This document shows positions 26,849 through 35,656 of a stretch of DNA of 41,801 nt, in pieces; positions within the stretch are counted from its first letter, which is position 1, and each line of letters begins with the position of its first letter. The position numbers and the translations under genes were made by a program. Source of the DNA: Bacteroidales bacterium UBA1797. GTDB lineage: Bacteria; Bacteroidota; Bacteroidia; Bacteroidales; VadinHA17. The stretch covers positions 1 through 41,801 of the forward strand of contig DCFT01000129.1 in the NCBI GenBank assembly GCA_002319885.1, in the 5' to 3' direction. The notes below the pieces were generated by a model that worked only from the letters and a program-made list of their open reading frames with translations, had not been told where the DNA came from and did no database searches.

Positions 26849-27570
26849 AAATTTCAAATAATAAAATATTAATCACCGGTGGTGCTTCAGGCCTTGGCCT
26901 GGGCCTTACCGAGAGATTTATTAAAGAGAATAATACTGTAATTATCTGTAGCAGAAGAGAATCTCTTTTAAAAGAAATTTCTGAAAAATATCCCTTAGTT
27001 GTGACACGAAGAGCTGATCTTTCAAAAGCAGAAGGAAGAGAAGATCTTTTTAACTGGATCTCGGAGAAACACACTGATCTTAATGTACTCATAAATAACG
27101 CCGGCATTCAGCAAAGGATGTCAGTTTCTGACTCCGATTTTTTTCAAAGGGCAAAAGAAGAAATTGCAATAAATATTGAAGCACCCATTCATCTGGCATC
27201 CCTTTTTATTAAGCTTAAATCGCTGAATACAATTATGAATATTACTTCCGGCCTATCCTTTGTACCTCTCGTGAGAATGCCGGTATATTCTGCATCAAAA
27301 GCCTTTTTACATTCATTTACTCTATCTCTCAGGCACTCTCTGAAACAGAAAAATATTGAAGTTATTGAAGTGATCCCCCCAGCACTTAATACTGATCTTG
27401 GAGGCAAAGGACTTCATAACTACGCTCCTCCTGTAGAGGATTTTATCGAAGCTGTTTTTATGCAATTGCTACTGGGGAAGAATGAGATTTCCTCTGGATT
27501 TAGTGAGACTATGACTAAAGCCGGACCAGAGGATTTGCAGAAAGCCTTTGAGAGGATGAATGGTATATAA
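26845..27570 (+). CDS. Short-chain dehydrogenase/reductase (DltE-like)
   Basis: A 241-residue classical SDR. The cofactor loop is TGGASGLGLG (11-20), NNAG is at 84-87, and the catalytic residues are Ser135, Tyr148 and Lys152 (YSASK). The cofactor-binding region ICSRR suggests NADP(H). The closest named relatives in wording are DltE-like SDRs of unknown substrate. The ATGA overlap with the carbinolamine dehydratase gene suggests joint work: reduction of the quinonoid dihydropterin produced by PCD is one idea, since animal dihydropteridine reductase is also an SDR, but no sequence feature proves this. Confidence 0.9.
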   Translation: MKISNNKILITGGASGLGLGLTERFIKENNTVIICSRRESLLKEISEKYPLVVTRRADLSKAEGREDLFNWISEKHTDLNVLINNAGIQQRMSVSDSDFFQRAKEEIAINIEAPIHLASLFIKLKSLNTIMNITSGLSFVPLVRMPVYSASKAFLHSFTLSLRHSLKQKNIEVIEVIPPALNTDLGGKGLHNYAPPVEDFIEAVFMQLLLGKNEISSGFSETMTKAGPEDLQKAFERMNGI

Positions 27571-27888
27571 TCCAGGTATCTTTTCAGCAATTCCTGAAGA
27601 TATTGCTTCCTGCATTTTTAAATACGTTTAAAAATTCCATACGGATGTAAATAAACCTGCCTCTTCACGTTGCCGCGTCTAAACAATCAGATGTTTCCCC
27701 TTTGGCAATCTTTCTTGTATAATAAATGCCTGATTCAGTATATTAATATTTCATAATTCTAAGATTTTCATTAATTTGGTAATAAATTTATAGCTTGTAA
27801 CAACCTCAGACGTTCGTATCTTTGTTCAGATTTGATATTTGATGAGCGTCTGGATTAAAAAAATGCGGATACAAACTGAATACCAGAG
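27571..27888. other. Intergenic spacer with promoter
   Basis: This 318-base spacer separates the SDR from the hybrid kinase. Its right part carries the promoter at 27794-27824; the left part shows no terminator with a clear stem and T-run and no open frame of note. Confidence 0.5.
27794..27824 (+). promoter_or_regulatory. Bacteroidota-type promoter for the hybrid kinase
   Basis: CTTG (27794-27797), a 19-base spacer, then TATCTTTG (27817-27824): a full TAnnTTTG box with a near-consensus -33 element at the correct distance, 64 bases before the kinase ATG. Confidence 0.55.
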
Positions 27889-29235
27889 ATGCAAAAATTA
27901 AAATTTGAATATAGAATTATTGCAGCCTATATACTTATTGGAGGGGTCTGGATTATATTTTCCGACAAAGTACTTAACTACTTTGTAAAAGAACCTGATC
28001 TGTTAACCAGAATACAGACTTTTAAAGGTTGGATCTATGTGTTAATTACCGCCCTATTGTTTTATTATTTATTAAAGAGTCATCTGGCTAAAATAAGAAA
28101 TGCCGAACAACGGGCAATAGACAGCGACAGATTGAAAACAGCGTTTCTTCAGAACATATCACATGAGATTCGTACTCCAATGAACAGCATCATCGGTTTT
28201 TCTGAGTTGCTAAAAGATAAAAATACCTCTGAAACAGAAAGAAACGAATATCTTTCATTGATTTCAAAAAGTTCGGATCAATTGCTTAATATAGTTAATG
28301 AAGTCCTCGATATCTCTTTAATTGAAACAGGCAATATCAATCTTAATAAGAAGAGGGTGCATCTCAATAAGTTATTAGATGAGATATATCTGTCTTTTAA
28401 GGTTCTGATAAATAACAACATTGTATTTTCAATTGAAAAAGGTCTTCCCGACCAGCAAAGCTTAATACTTACAGATGATTTAAAAGTAAGGCAGATACTG
28501 AATAACCTTCTGAACAATGCAATAAAATTCACAGAGAAAGGGCATATAAGGTTAAGCTATTCTCTGGTAAACGACGATTTGGAGTTTTGTATTGAAGACA
28601 CAGGAATAGGTATTGATAAGCAACTGCATGAAAAAATATTTGATCGATTCAATAAAGTAGAACAGGATACAGTAAGATTATATGAGGGAGTTGGCTTAGG
28701 TCTTGCCATCTGTAAAGGTAATGTTGATTTACTCAAAGGCAGAATATGGATTGAATCAGAACCTGGTAAAGGTTCAAGATTTTTCTTCACAATACATTAC
28801 GAGCCTGTATATGAAGATAATACTCTTAGCAAAAATAAAACAAAAAGTATAAAGGATCTGAATAATGTGACAATTTTAGTTGCTGAAGATGACGAACTCA
28901 ATTTTTTGTATATAAAAGAAATATTAAAAGGGACGGAAGCAAATATTCTGCGTGCAATTAATGGCAAAGAGGCTGTTGAAATATGCCAAACCAATAATCT
29001 GATCGATATTTTACTTATTGATATCAAAATGCCAGTAATGAATGGCTATGAGGCTATTAAGCAAATAAGAGAATTTCGGCCTTCCCTGCCAATAATTGCT
29101 CAGACTGCCTTTGCATTAAGTAATGAAATGCTTAAGGCATTTAACGCCGGAAGCAATGATTATATTTCAAAGCCATTTAAAAAGGACCAGCTTCTTGCCT
29201 TAATTTCAAAATATCTGTCTGCCGACAATCTTTAA
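27889..29235 (+). CDS. Hybrid sensor histidine kinase
   Basis: A 448-residue membrane kinase with its own receiver. Two membrane segments (about 8-26 and 46-64) with almost no loop between them leave little room for an outside sensor domain, so the signal may be in the membrane. HisKA follows with His92 in ISHEIRTPMNS, then the ATPase with NLLNNAIKF (N-box), DTGIGI (G1) and GVGLGLAI (G2). The C-terminal receiver has the acidic pair in VAEDDE, the phospho-acceptor Asp378 in LLIDIKMP, and Lys in ISKPF. No output regulator lies next to it, so the phosphate may go to a separate Hpt or regulator elsewhere. The next gene starts 69 bases downstream behind its own promoter. Confidence 0.93.
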   Translation: MQKLKFEYRIIAAYILIGGVWIIFSDKVLNYFVKEPDLLTRIQTFKGWIYVLITALLFYYLLKSHLAKIRNAEQRAIDSDRLKTAFLQNISHEIRTPMNSIIGFSELLKDKNTSETERNEYLSLISKSSDQLLNIVNEVLDISLIETGNINLNKKRVHLNKLLDEIYLSFKVLINNNIVFSIEKGLPDQQSLILTDDLKVRQILNNLLNNAIKFTEKGHIRLSYSLVNDDLEFCIEDTGIGIDKQLHEKIFDRFNKVEQDTVRLYEGVGLGLAICKGNVDLLKGRIWIESEPGKGSRFFFTIHYEPVYEDNTLSKNKTKSIKDLNNVTILVAEDDELNFLYIKEILKGTEANILRAINGKEAVEICQTNNLIDILLIDIKMPVMNGYEAIKQIREFRPSLPIIAQTAFALSNEMLKAFNAGSNDYISKPFKKDQLLALISKYLSADNL

Positions 29236-29241
29236 CCTGGT

Positions 29242-29272
29242 TTTGCGTTCTGTATTTCTGGCAGGATATTTG
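29242..29272 (+). promoter_or_regulatory. Bacteroidota-type promoter for the DUF4197 gene
   Basis: TTTG (29242-29245), exactly 19 bases, then GATATTTG (29265-29272), one base off TAnnTTTG, 31 bases before the ATG at 29304. Confidence 0.55.
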
Positions 29273-29303
29273 CACCAGGAGTTCCAATATTAAAAACCGT
29301 TAT

Positions 29304-30014
29304 ATGAAAAAAATTTATTTCCTTGTTATCATTGCGATATTAAGTGTACAATATGTTGATGGTCAGTTCTTAAAAGACGCTAAAAAATTTCTAAATACCA
29401 AAAGCAAAGGTCTGTCTGAAAAGGACGCAGCTGATGGAATTAAAGAAGCACTGGTAAATGGCACCGGGGAAAGTGTGAAAACTGTTGCTGTAATTAATGG
29501 CTACTGGGGCAATCCTGAAATAAAAATTCCATTTCCACAGGAGGCAAAGGAGATGGAGTCAAAACTCAGGGCAATCGGAATGGGAAATAAAGTAGATGAA
29601 TTTAATGTATCAATGAACAGGGCAGCTGAAAAAGCAGCAAATGAGGCAAAACCTATTTTTATAGCCGCAATAAAGGGTATGACAGTAAAAGATGCAATAT
29701 CTATTGTGAAAGGCGCAGATAATGCTGCTACGATCTACCTAAAGAATACAACCTCACCTGAACTTATTGAAAAATTCAGTCCTGTCATTAAAACTTCGCT
29801 TGATAATGTAAATGCCACAAAATACTGGAGTGATCTTATCACAATCTATAACAAGATCCCACTTGTAAGAAAGATGAATCCTGATCTTACTCAGTATGTT
29901 ACACAAAAGGCTATAGATGGTCTCTTTGTAATGATTGCAAAAGAAGAATTAAAAATCCGTAAAGATCCAATGGCCAGGACGACTGAATTACTTAAAAAAG
30001 TGTTTGGAAGCTGA
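29304..30014 (+). CDS. DUF4197 family exported protein
   Basis: A 236-residue exported helical protein. After a signal peptide (about 1-20, ending VDG) come the family hallmarks: LSEKDAADGIKEALVNGT, the NGYWGNPEIKIPFP stretch, MNRAAEKAANEAKPIF, and a C-terminal VTQKAIDGLF. The family is widespread in Bacteroidota and Proteobacteria but has no assigned biochemical role. Length is normal. The start matches the signal peptide and the promoter 31 bases upstream. It lies next to the hybrid kinase, but with a separate promoter a functional link is not established. Confidence 0.9.
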   Translation: MKKIYFLVIIAILSVQYVDGQFLKDAKKFLNTKSKGLSEKDAADGIKEALVNGTGESVKTVAVINGYWGNPEIKIPFPQEAKEMESKLRAIGMGNKVDEFNVSMNRAAEKAANEAKPIFIAAIKGMTVKDAISIVKGADNAATIYLKNTTSPELIEKFSPVIKTSLDNVNATKYWSDLITIYNKIPLVRKMNPDLTQYVTQKAIDGLFVMIAKEELKIRKDPMARTTELLKKVFGS

Positions 30015-30165
30015 AGATAAAAATCACTCGGTTTTTATAATTCAAAGCTGTCCGTCTGTAAAGTATTGCGGTTTGCTTAATAACTTTAATGTTAATTCTT
30101 ATCTAATGGGATTTAATCATCTGGATTTATTTTCGGAGAGGACAAGACGCAGACCTTATGTCAGG

Positions 30166-30726
30166 TTAATTAGTCAAGGGAGCATAAGAGAGTAACACAT
30201 TACCTGACCTGAAAATCCTGGTTTTAAGCAGTTCCAGGTTCAACCTTCTGTTTATACCTCTGAATAATGTTTTCCCTCTTCCCAATATCACAGGATTTAT
30301 GATTATGTTCAATTCATCAATTAATCCTGATGACATAAGAGCCAGAGCTAAATCAGAACTTCCGAATATTGCAATATCCTTGCCTGTGGAATGTTTCATT
30401 CTATCAACATTTTCAGCAATATCTTCTTTTATTAATGTGGTATTATTCCATTCTGCATTTTTCAGCTGCTTTGAAAATACAATCTTTGTCAGACTGTTCA
30501 TTTTAGCAGCTACATCAGGATCTTTTGTAACAGCTGTCTCTGTGGGCCAGTAGCTTGCCATAAGTTCATAAGTAACCCTTCCAAACATAAGGGTATCTAC
30601 CCTTTCCAGGAAATCAACAGCATAATTATTAAATTCATCATCCACATTATGCCAGTCTATCTCCCTTTCAGGACCTTCAAAAAATCCGTCAAGTGAAATT
30701 AACATCTGAAAAATAATTTTTCTCAT
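30166..30726 (-). CDS. Dihydrofolate reductase family protein (RibD C-terminal-like)
   Basis: A 186-residue protein with the DHFR/RibD reductase fold. It begins IIFQMLISLDGFFEGPE, carries DTLMFGRVTYELM, and has the cofactor-binding FGSSDLALALMSSGLIDELNIIINPVILG, which is typical of the YyaP/YwjB group. It probably uses NADPH; the physiological substrate of these stand-alone members is not established, and many are linked to stress or drug tolerance only by homology. It is a single gene, converging with the DUF4197 gene. Confidence 0.9.
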   Translation of the reverse strand: MRKIIFQMLISLDGFFEGPEREIDWHNVDDEFNNYAVDFLERVDTLMFGRVTYELMASYWPTETAVTKDPDVAAKMNSLTKIVFSKQLKNAEWNNTTLIKEDIAENVDRMKHSTGKDIAIFGSSDLALALMSSGLIDELNIIINPVILGRGKTLFRGINRRLNLELLKTRIFRSGNVLLSYAPLTN

Positions 30727-30847
30727 TTTCTGACTAAATATAGAATATTACAAAAAGAACAATTTTGTGTATCCGATTTTTAACAATATAGTAACCAGAA
30801 TTGAGTTTTTTTGTTCGGGAATTTTATATAAAAGATAGGTAATGTTC

Positions 30848-30882
30848 AAAAAAAATGAGGCCGTCGTATGTACAGCCTCATT
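30848..30882 (-). terminator. Rho-independent terminator (minus strand)
   Basis: An AATGAGGC/GCCTCATT stem with a 13-base loop is followed on the minus strand by eight T residues (plus-strand A-run from 30848). It lies 19 bases past the stop of the SecD-like gene. Confidence 0.8.
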
Positions 30883-30900
30883 CTTAGGTAGTAATTATTA

Positions 30901-31764
30901 TTATTTAAGAATTTTAAATGTTACCGGAAGTTGAGCTGTGTTAAAAACGGCAGGTAAGTATTTTACCTCTTGTTCAGAAAAATCGCCTGTAACTTCAATT
31001 GCTCCTCCTTCAATTACATTTTGCACAACAGGCCACGAGTATACCTTATCATCTATTACAATGGCAATCGATTTATAAAGGTCTTTCCTTGTGGCATCTT
31101 CAAAAACTTTTGATGCAGCCGGTTTTAATCTGATCTGAATCTTTGGTTCATTACTGCCAGGTGTGATTGCAATTTTCACAGAATCAACATCCGACTTCAT
31201 CAAAAAAGCGTCACCATTATCGTTTGTCTTTAATGCAAATAAACAGAATCCCGATTTTTTTGACTCTTTACCCCATACCAGCTTACAATTCTTAAGAGTA
31301 TTAGCTGCTCTGATGTACTTTTCAGCCTCTGTCCTGTTGTCAGTGACAGAACAACCTATTCTCGGATCAGAAGGTTTTGCTTCCTTATTATGATTTAACA
31401 ACTTAAAAAGAGGATTGTCAGATTTCAGCATATCTTTAATCTCACTCTGTGTATATGTTTCATAAAAGGCCAGCTCGCCTTTTGATGCGACAAACCCTTC
31501 TATTTCTGAAATGTAGGTATTATCAGCCAATTCAATTTTTATCTGTCCCCTGTCAGGCAAGACTTTGACTTCAAAAGAGCTTAGACCGTAAAGTCTCAGC
31601 CTTGAAGAAATAATGTCTGCCGACTTTCTTAATAAGGGCAAATCAACATTTTCCTGAGTCGGTTGAAGAGTAAGAGTTTTATTACTTATTGTTGTTTTCT
31701 GAATTGCAGAAGTAAGTGTTATAACAACAAAAATTGATATAAAAAAATATATTAAGCTTTTCAT
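30901..31764 (-). CDS. Stand-alone SecD P1-like (SecDF head domain) exported protein
   Basis: A 287-residue protein that looks like only the periplasmic P1 region of SecD. LLRKSADIISSRLRLYGLS plus VLPDRGQIKIELAD corresponds to the SecD base subdomain (IxxRVxxLGVxxPxI...IxVELPG), GELAFYE follows as in SecD, and the end (SIAIVIDDKVYSWPVVQNVI, GGAIEVTGDFSEQEVKYLP) corresponds to the second half of the P1 region. A signal peptide or anchor occupies residues 1-21, but the six-helix membrane part of SecD is absent. It cannot form the proton-driven SecDF machine by itself; it might bind unfolded exported chains or assist SecDF. A small membrane-anchored protein lies 63 bases upstream on the same strand. 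A good terminator follows. Confidence 0.8.
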   Translation of the reverse strand: MKSLIYFFISIFVVITLTSAIQKTTISNKTLTLQPTQENVDLPLLRKSADIISSRLRLYGLSSFEVKVLPDRGQIKIELADNTYISEIEGFVASKGELAFYETYTQSEIKDMLKSDNPLFKLLNHNKEAKPSDPRIGCSVTDNRTEAEKYIRAANTLKNCKLVWGKESKKSGFCLFALKTNDNGDAFLMKSDVDSVKIAITPGSNEPKIQIRLKPAASKVFEDATRKDLYKSIAIVIDDKVYSWPVVQNVIEGGAIEVTGDFSEQEVKYLPAVFNTAQLPVTFKILK

Positions 31765-31827
31765 AATATTTGATTTTAAGTTAATTGTATAAAATGATAA
31801 CTATCTGTTGAAACACAGATAAGTGAA

Positions 31828-32223
31828 TTAACCTAAAAGAGGAGGTTCATCAGTCTCGGCAGAGAACAGATGATAACGCAGAAGGAAGTGGGGTATTTCA
31901 TTGGAACCAAGTCTTAACTGCTTCAGATAAGAGATTTTATTACAGTTTAATTTGTTATCATACAGTGTATTTCTGTTAAATCCAAGAAGATTAAAGTTAT
32001 CCTTGTTAACTATCCATGTTTTTTGAAAAACATACAAACGGATAAACTGCCCTGGAACTGCAGTATTTACACTAATAGAAATATGAGTAGATACAGGATT
32101 ATTGGCTATACCAGATTTATTTTCGAAGGAATTACTGAAGAACATGAATCCAAACAGGACAATAGCCAGCATAAAGACTGACCTTAAATTAATAATCCTG
32201 ATATATTCTTTTTCATTCAACAT
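31828..32223 (-). CDS. Small single-pass membrane protein, unknown
   Basis: I do not recognise this 131-residue protein. One hydrophobic segment (about 15-31, VFMLAIVLFGFMFF) follows a short, partly charged N-terminus; the rest is a hydrophilic domain with VNTAVPGQFIRLYVFQKTW and ends ETDEPPLLG. It is upstream of, and on the same strand as, the stand-alone SecD-like gene with a 63-base gap, so the two probably share a message. An export-related or envelope role is a guess from that context only. Confidence 0.5.
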   Translation of the reverse strand: MLNEKEYIRIINLRSVFMLAIVLFGFMFFSNSFENKSGIANNPVSTHISISVNTAVPGQFIRLYVFQKTWIVNKDNFNLLGFNRNTLYDNKLNCNKISYLKQLRLGSNEIPHFLLRYHLFSAETDEPPLLG

Positions 32224-32361
32224 ATTTCAAAAGTAATTCATTTCATAATCATACACAAAAAAACTTTTCTGCTCATTTGCTTACATAGTAGATAAATAAA
32301 ACGATGTTGAAAATTTCACAGCAGAATTATTCTGATAACTAAACATAATAAAGGGCTGATT

Positions 32362-32392
32362 GTTGTAACTCTCGTTAATGAAATAAACTTTG
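32362..32392 (+). promoter_or_regulatory. Candidate promoter for the VOC gene
   Basis: GTTG (32362-32365), 19 bases, then AAACTTTG (32385-32392), one base from TAnnTTTG and followed by CA. The gap to the ATG at 32468 is 75 bases, a fairly long leader. Confidence 0.45.
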
Positions 32393-32467
32393 CATGAAAA
32401 TCGATTTCCTTAACAATTTTATTTCAGTACATCACTATAAGGTTCTTTCATCATTAAATTCGATATT

Positions 32468-32836
32468 ATGCTTACTAATCAGAGACTAAAAGCATTCGTA
32501 TCTACCACACAACCCGCCACTGCCCGTAAGTTCTATATGGAAAAACTAGGACTGAAATTATTATCAGAAGATAATTACGGGATTGAATTTGATGGAAATG
32601 GGGCACACCTGAGAATCTCATTTGTTGATAAATTAACTCCTCAGCCATTTACCATTCTTGGTTGGGAAACGTTTGATATTGTTTCTGCAGTTAAAATTCT
32701 GAATGAAAGGGGGATCGTATTAGAGAGATATTCAATGATTGAACAGGATGAGTCAGGTATATGGACAACACCAGCAGGTACAAGAGTTGCCTGGTTCAAA
32801 GACCCTGACGGAAATCTTCTGTCGATATCAGAATAG
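32468..32836 (+). CDS. VOC family (glyoxalase-like) protein
   Basis: A 122-residue single-domain vicinal-oxygen-chelate protein: TTQPATARKFYMEKLGLKLL at the start and TRVAWFKDPDGNLLSISE at the end are the standard beta-alpha-beta-beta-beta halves. Metal-ligand positions can be read as a Gln or His near the start and Glu122 near the end, but they cannot be assigned with certainty. Members include glyoxalases, dioxygenases and antibiotic-resistance proteins; nothing here selects one. Its stop is 17 bases from the stop of the convergent alcohol dehydrogenase gene. Confidence 0.88.
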   Translation: MLTNQRLKAFVSTTQPATARKFYMEKLGLKLLSEDNYGIEFDGNGAHLRISFVDKLTPQPFTILGWETFDIVSAVKILNERGIVLERYSMIEQDESGIWTTPAGTRVAWFKDPDGNLLSISE

Positions 32837-32852
32837 TGGAATAAATTTCGCG

Positions 32853-33881
32853 TTAATGCATCACAAGGACCTTTGCCCCTCTGATTTTTCTCCTCTTCAA
32901 CTCAAGAAGCGCAATGTTGGCATCAGAAAGCTTATATTCGCTGATTTCAGGAATTATCGGTATTTCAGCTGCCAGATCAAGGAATTCAGTTACATCTCTT
33001 CGTGTAATATTTGCAACGCTTTTTATTTCTTTTTCCATCCAGAGGTGTTCAGAATAACTGAGATTTAATAATTGATTCTTATCAGTTGCTTCTTTTCTTA
33101 TGGCATTAATAACCAGTCTTCCTCCGGGCTTAAGATTCCCAAGAGCTTCTATAACAGGGGTCCAGACCGGAGTTGTGTCAATTATACAATCCAGTTTTTC
33201 AGAAGGCCGTTCTGAACTCTCTCCAGTCCAGAATGCTCCCAGATCTCTGGCAAAAGCTCTTTCGCTTTCACTCCTGGCAAATACAAAAATCTTTGTCCGT
33301 GGAAATCTCGCCTGCACCATCTGAAGTACAAGATGAGCTGAAGCGCCGAATCCGGTAAGACCTAAATACCCTCCGTTTTTAAGACCAGAGAGCATGAGGG
33401 ACCTGTATCCTACCGCTCCTGCACATAGCAAAGGGGCCGCCTGTACACTTGTTAAAACTTCAGGAATAGGGTATGCATAAGATTCTGCCACAGTCATGTA
33501 TTCGGCATAACCACCGTTGGCATCCCTGCCTGTTGCCAAAAATCCTGAACATAAATTTTCATAGCCCGACAAGCAAAAGCTGCATGTACCGCAGGATGAA
33601 AATATCCATGCCACACCTACCCTGTCTCCGGGCTTCAGCTTTGAAACCTTTCTTCCGGTACTTTCTATTATTCCGACAACCTGGTGCCCCGGGACTATAG
33701 GAAACCCCGGAGGTGGAGTCCGCCCTTCAATCTCATCAAGCTCTGTGTGGCATACACCACAAGCCATAACTTTTATCAGAACTTCATAGTCGGAAGGTAT
33801 GGGTTTTGGTATGTCACTAAATTTCAAAGGCTTGTCATTATAATCAAGGTCAGTAACAGAATTTAGCAGCATTGCCTTCAT
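32853..33881 (-). CDS. Zinc-binding alcohol dehydrogenase family protein
   Basis: A 342-residue medium-chain dehydrogenase. Catalytic zinc ligands are Cys44 (GVCHTE), His66 (PGHQ) and Cys153 (LLCAGAVGY); structural zinc is held by Cys97, Cys100, Cys103 and Cys111. The cofactor loop GFGASAH replaces the usual GxGxxG but is the form used by the adh_fam_2 subgroup (TIGR02822), to which the whole sequence corresponds. The Glu after the catalytic His is Gln here, a variation seen in the subgroup. It oxidises or reduces an alcohol/aldehyde pair with NAD(P); the substrate is unknown. The gene follows the DUF6155-like gene by 30 bases on the same strand, likely one transcript. Confidence 0.92.
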   Translation of the reverse strand: MKAMLLNSVTDLDYNDKPLKFSDIPKPIPSDYEVLIKVMACGVCHTELDEIEGRTPPPGFPIVPGHQVVGIIESTGRKVSKLKPGDRVGVAWIFSSCGTCSFCLSGYENLCSGFLATGRDANGGYAEYMTVAESYAYPIPEVLTSVQAAPLLCAGAVGYRSLMLSGLKNGGYLGLTGFGASAHLVLQMVQARFPRTKIFVFARSESERAFARDLGAFWTGESSERPSEKLDCIIDTTPVWTPVIEALGNLKPGGRLVINAIRKEATDKNQLLNLSYSEHLWMEKEIKSVANITRRDVTEFLDLAAEIPIIPEISEYKLSDANIALLELKRRKIRGAKVLVMH

Positions 33882-33911
33882 ATCATAATCTTTACTGAAT
33901 ACTAAACAAAA

Positions 33912-34388
33912 TTAATCCATAAGTGTTTTCAATTCCGTGCCATAGTCAAACTGCAGGTCTTCATGCAGAAAAGTTATCTTTTTACTTATCGCATCAATTT
34001 GTCTGTGGTAGAAATTTTCAAGACCCGAATTCTGTTTGATGGAAGGAGTGAATTTCCTGAGTTTTTTACAAAAGTATATTAATAATTTCACTTCTGTTTC
34101 CTTCTTCTGTGAATACCGGCCGTATTTCCTGATAGTGCGTAAAATCTTCCTGAAGCTTTTTTTGATCAAATAATGACTTTTTCTGTTTATCAATAGAAAT
34201 TGCTCATCAATTTCCCTCTTGATATTTTGTATATATAATTCCTCATCCGATGATTCAAACAAAAGATAAGTAATTAATTCCTTATTCTCCTTTTTGAATT
34301 TTGCGAGCCGAAGGCACAGATCCCGTAATTCTTTTGGAGTACAATTCGTTAACTCTTCTTTGAGTTCCTTAATGCTTACTGCCTTCAT
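33912..34388 (-). CDS. Hypothetical helical protein, DUF6155-like
   Basis: A 158-residue, highly charged, all-helical cytosolic protein. The N-terminal SIKELKEELTNCTPKELRDL followed by LAKFKKENKELITYLLFES resembles proteins labelled DUF6155, a Bacteroidota group without known function. No metal site, membrane segment or catalytic motif is seen. Being 30 bases upstream of the alcohol dehydrogenase on the same strand, it probably heads that two-gene message. The family assignment is from memory of the wording and should be treated as moderate. Confidence 0.6.
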   Translation of the reverse strand: MKAVSIKELKEELTNCTPKELRDLCLRLAKFKKENKELITYLLFESSDEELYIQNIKREIDEQFLLINRKSHYLIKKSFRKILRTIRKYGRYSQKKETEVKLLIYFCKKLRKFTPSIKQNSGLENFYHRQIDAISKKITFLHEDLQFDYGTELKTLMD

Positions 34389-34687
34389 GGATAAAATTTG
34401 GACTTAAAGTTATCATTTTTCATCTCAAAGCTGTAAAACTTATACTAACTAAGACGCAGAGCGCTCCGGGTGTCAATGAAGTCAAGATGTTCCATTCCAA
34501 TATTTAAGCTAATAAGCAGTCCAATATGCCATTTTGTTACCTCATCAGACAATTTGACGCAGGGAACAAAAAGACATGATAACACACTGTTTCTTTGTCA
34601 GATACAGCAATTTAGAATTAATTGAATGTTACAATATTTTTTTGGCTTCAATATTGCTATTTATTACATATTAAACAGGGAGGTAAT

Positions 34688-35620
34688 ATGGATGTATTTT
34701 CTGAAATAATAGTTACTGCAGTCGATAAAGCTAAGAATGCAGTAGTTAAAATAGACAAATATTCCCTTATATCGGGGAAAGAAAGACTTACAGGTACAGG
34801 GTCAGGCTTTGTTTTTTCAAGTGACGGACTCATACTTACGAACGCTCATGTAATAGAAAATTCAAACCGGCTAAATGTTACATTGTTGGATGGAAATGAA
34901 TTTTCAGGTGAGATTATAGGTTCGGACAGGGATACAGATATTGCAATTATAAAAATATTCGGCAGCGGCTATACTCCGGTAAAACTTGGAGTTTCAGGGG
35001 ATCTTAAGATTGGGCAATTAGTAATTGCAATAGGGAATCCATTAGGTTATCAGCATTCAGTTTCAGTTGGTGTTCTTAGCGGTATCGGACGAACGATGCG
35101 AACACCCGGAGGACAACTGATTGATGATATTCTGCAATCAGATGCCGCAATGAATCCGGGTAATTCAGGAGGGCCAATGATCAATACTGAAGGAGAAGCC
35201 ATCGGAATTAATACGGCAATAATTCCCATTGCCCAGGGTCTAAGCTTTTCAATCGGGATTGACTCGGCGAAAGAGATTGCCAGATACCTGATAAGCGAAG
35301 GAAAGGTAACAAAGGCTTTCCTGGGATTAATGACACATGAAATCGAAATTCATCCCAGGATTAAAAATTTTTACAGGCTGAGTTCTAAGAAAGGACTGAT
35401 GATCATCGGTTTGGAAAATTCCTCTCCTGCTTCGAGAGCAAACCTCCATGAAGGAGATATCATCATCGAATTTGATGGTGGAACAATAACCCAGTCTGTT
35501 GATCTGACAAAACATTTAATAGGCAGTAAGCTGATATCAAGAACAACAAATATGAAGATACTTCGTCAAACAAAGATAGTCGATATTGATATCATCCCTG
35601 TTGAACGTAATGCAGCTTAA
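34688..35620 (+). CDS. S1C (HtrA/DegP-like) serine protease with one PDZ domain, no signal peptide
   Basis: A 310-residue trypsin-like protease. The triad is His54 (TNAHVIE), Asp84 (RDTDIAI) and Ser160 (GNSGGP). A single PDZ domain follows from about 225 (GLMIIGLENSSPASRANLHEGDIIIEFDG). The start at 34688 is chosen over the in-frame ATG at 34622 because a strong ribosome site, GGGAGGT (34678-34684), precedes it; from this start there is no signal peptide or membrane segment. HtrA enzymes usually act in the periplasm on misfolded proteins, so a cytosolic copy is unusual. With only one PDZ it is of DegS-like length but without an anchor. Confidence 0.9.
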   Translation: MDVFSEIIVTAVDKAKNAVVKIDKYSLISGKERLTGTGSGFVFSSDGLILTNAHVIENSNRLNVTLLDGNEFSGEIIGSDRDTDIAIIKIFGSGYTPVKLGVSGDLKIGQLVIAIGNPLGYQHSVSVGVLSGIGRTMRTPGGQLIDDILQSDAAMNPGNSGGPMINTEGEAIGINTAIIPIAQGLSFSIGIDSAKEIARYLISEGKVTKAFLGLMTHEIEIHPRIKNFYRLSSKKGLMIIGLENSSPASRANLHEGDIIIEFDGGTITQSVDLTKHLIGSKLISRTTNMKILRQTKIVDIDIIPVERNAA

Positions 35621-35656
35621 TTCCATCTGGAGAGCGATTCCATGCCGTTCTCCGGC

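Noticed and set aside
31802..31821. Small hairpin (TATCTGT/ACAGATA) before the SecD-like gene
   Set aside because: Short arms and no T-run; insufficient for a terminator or attenuator call.
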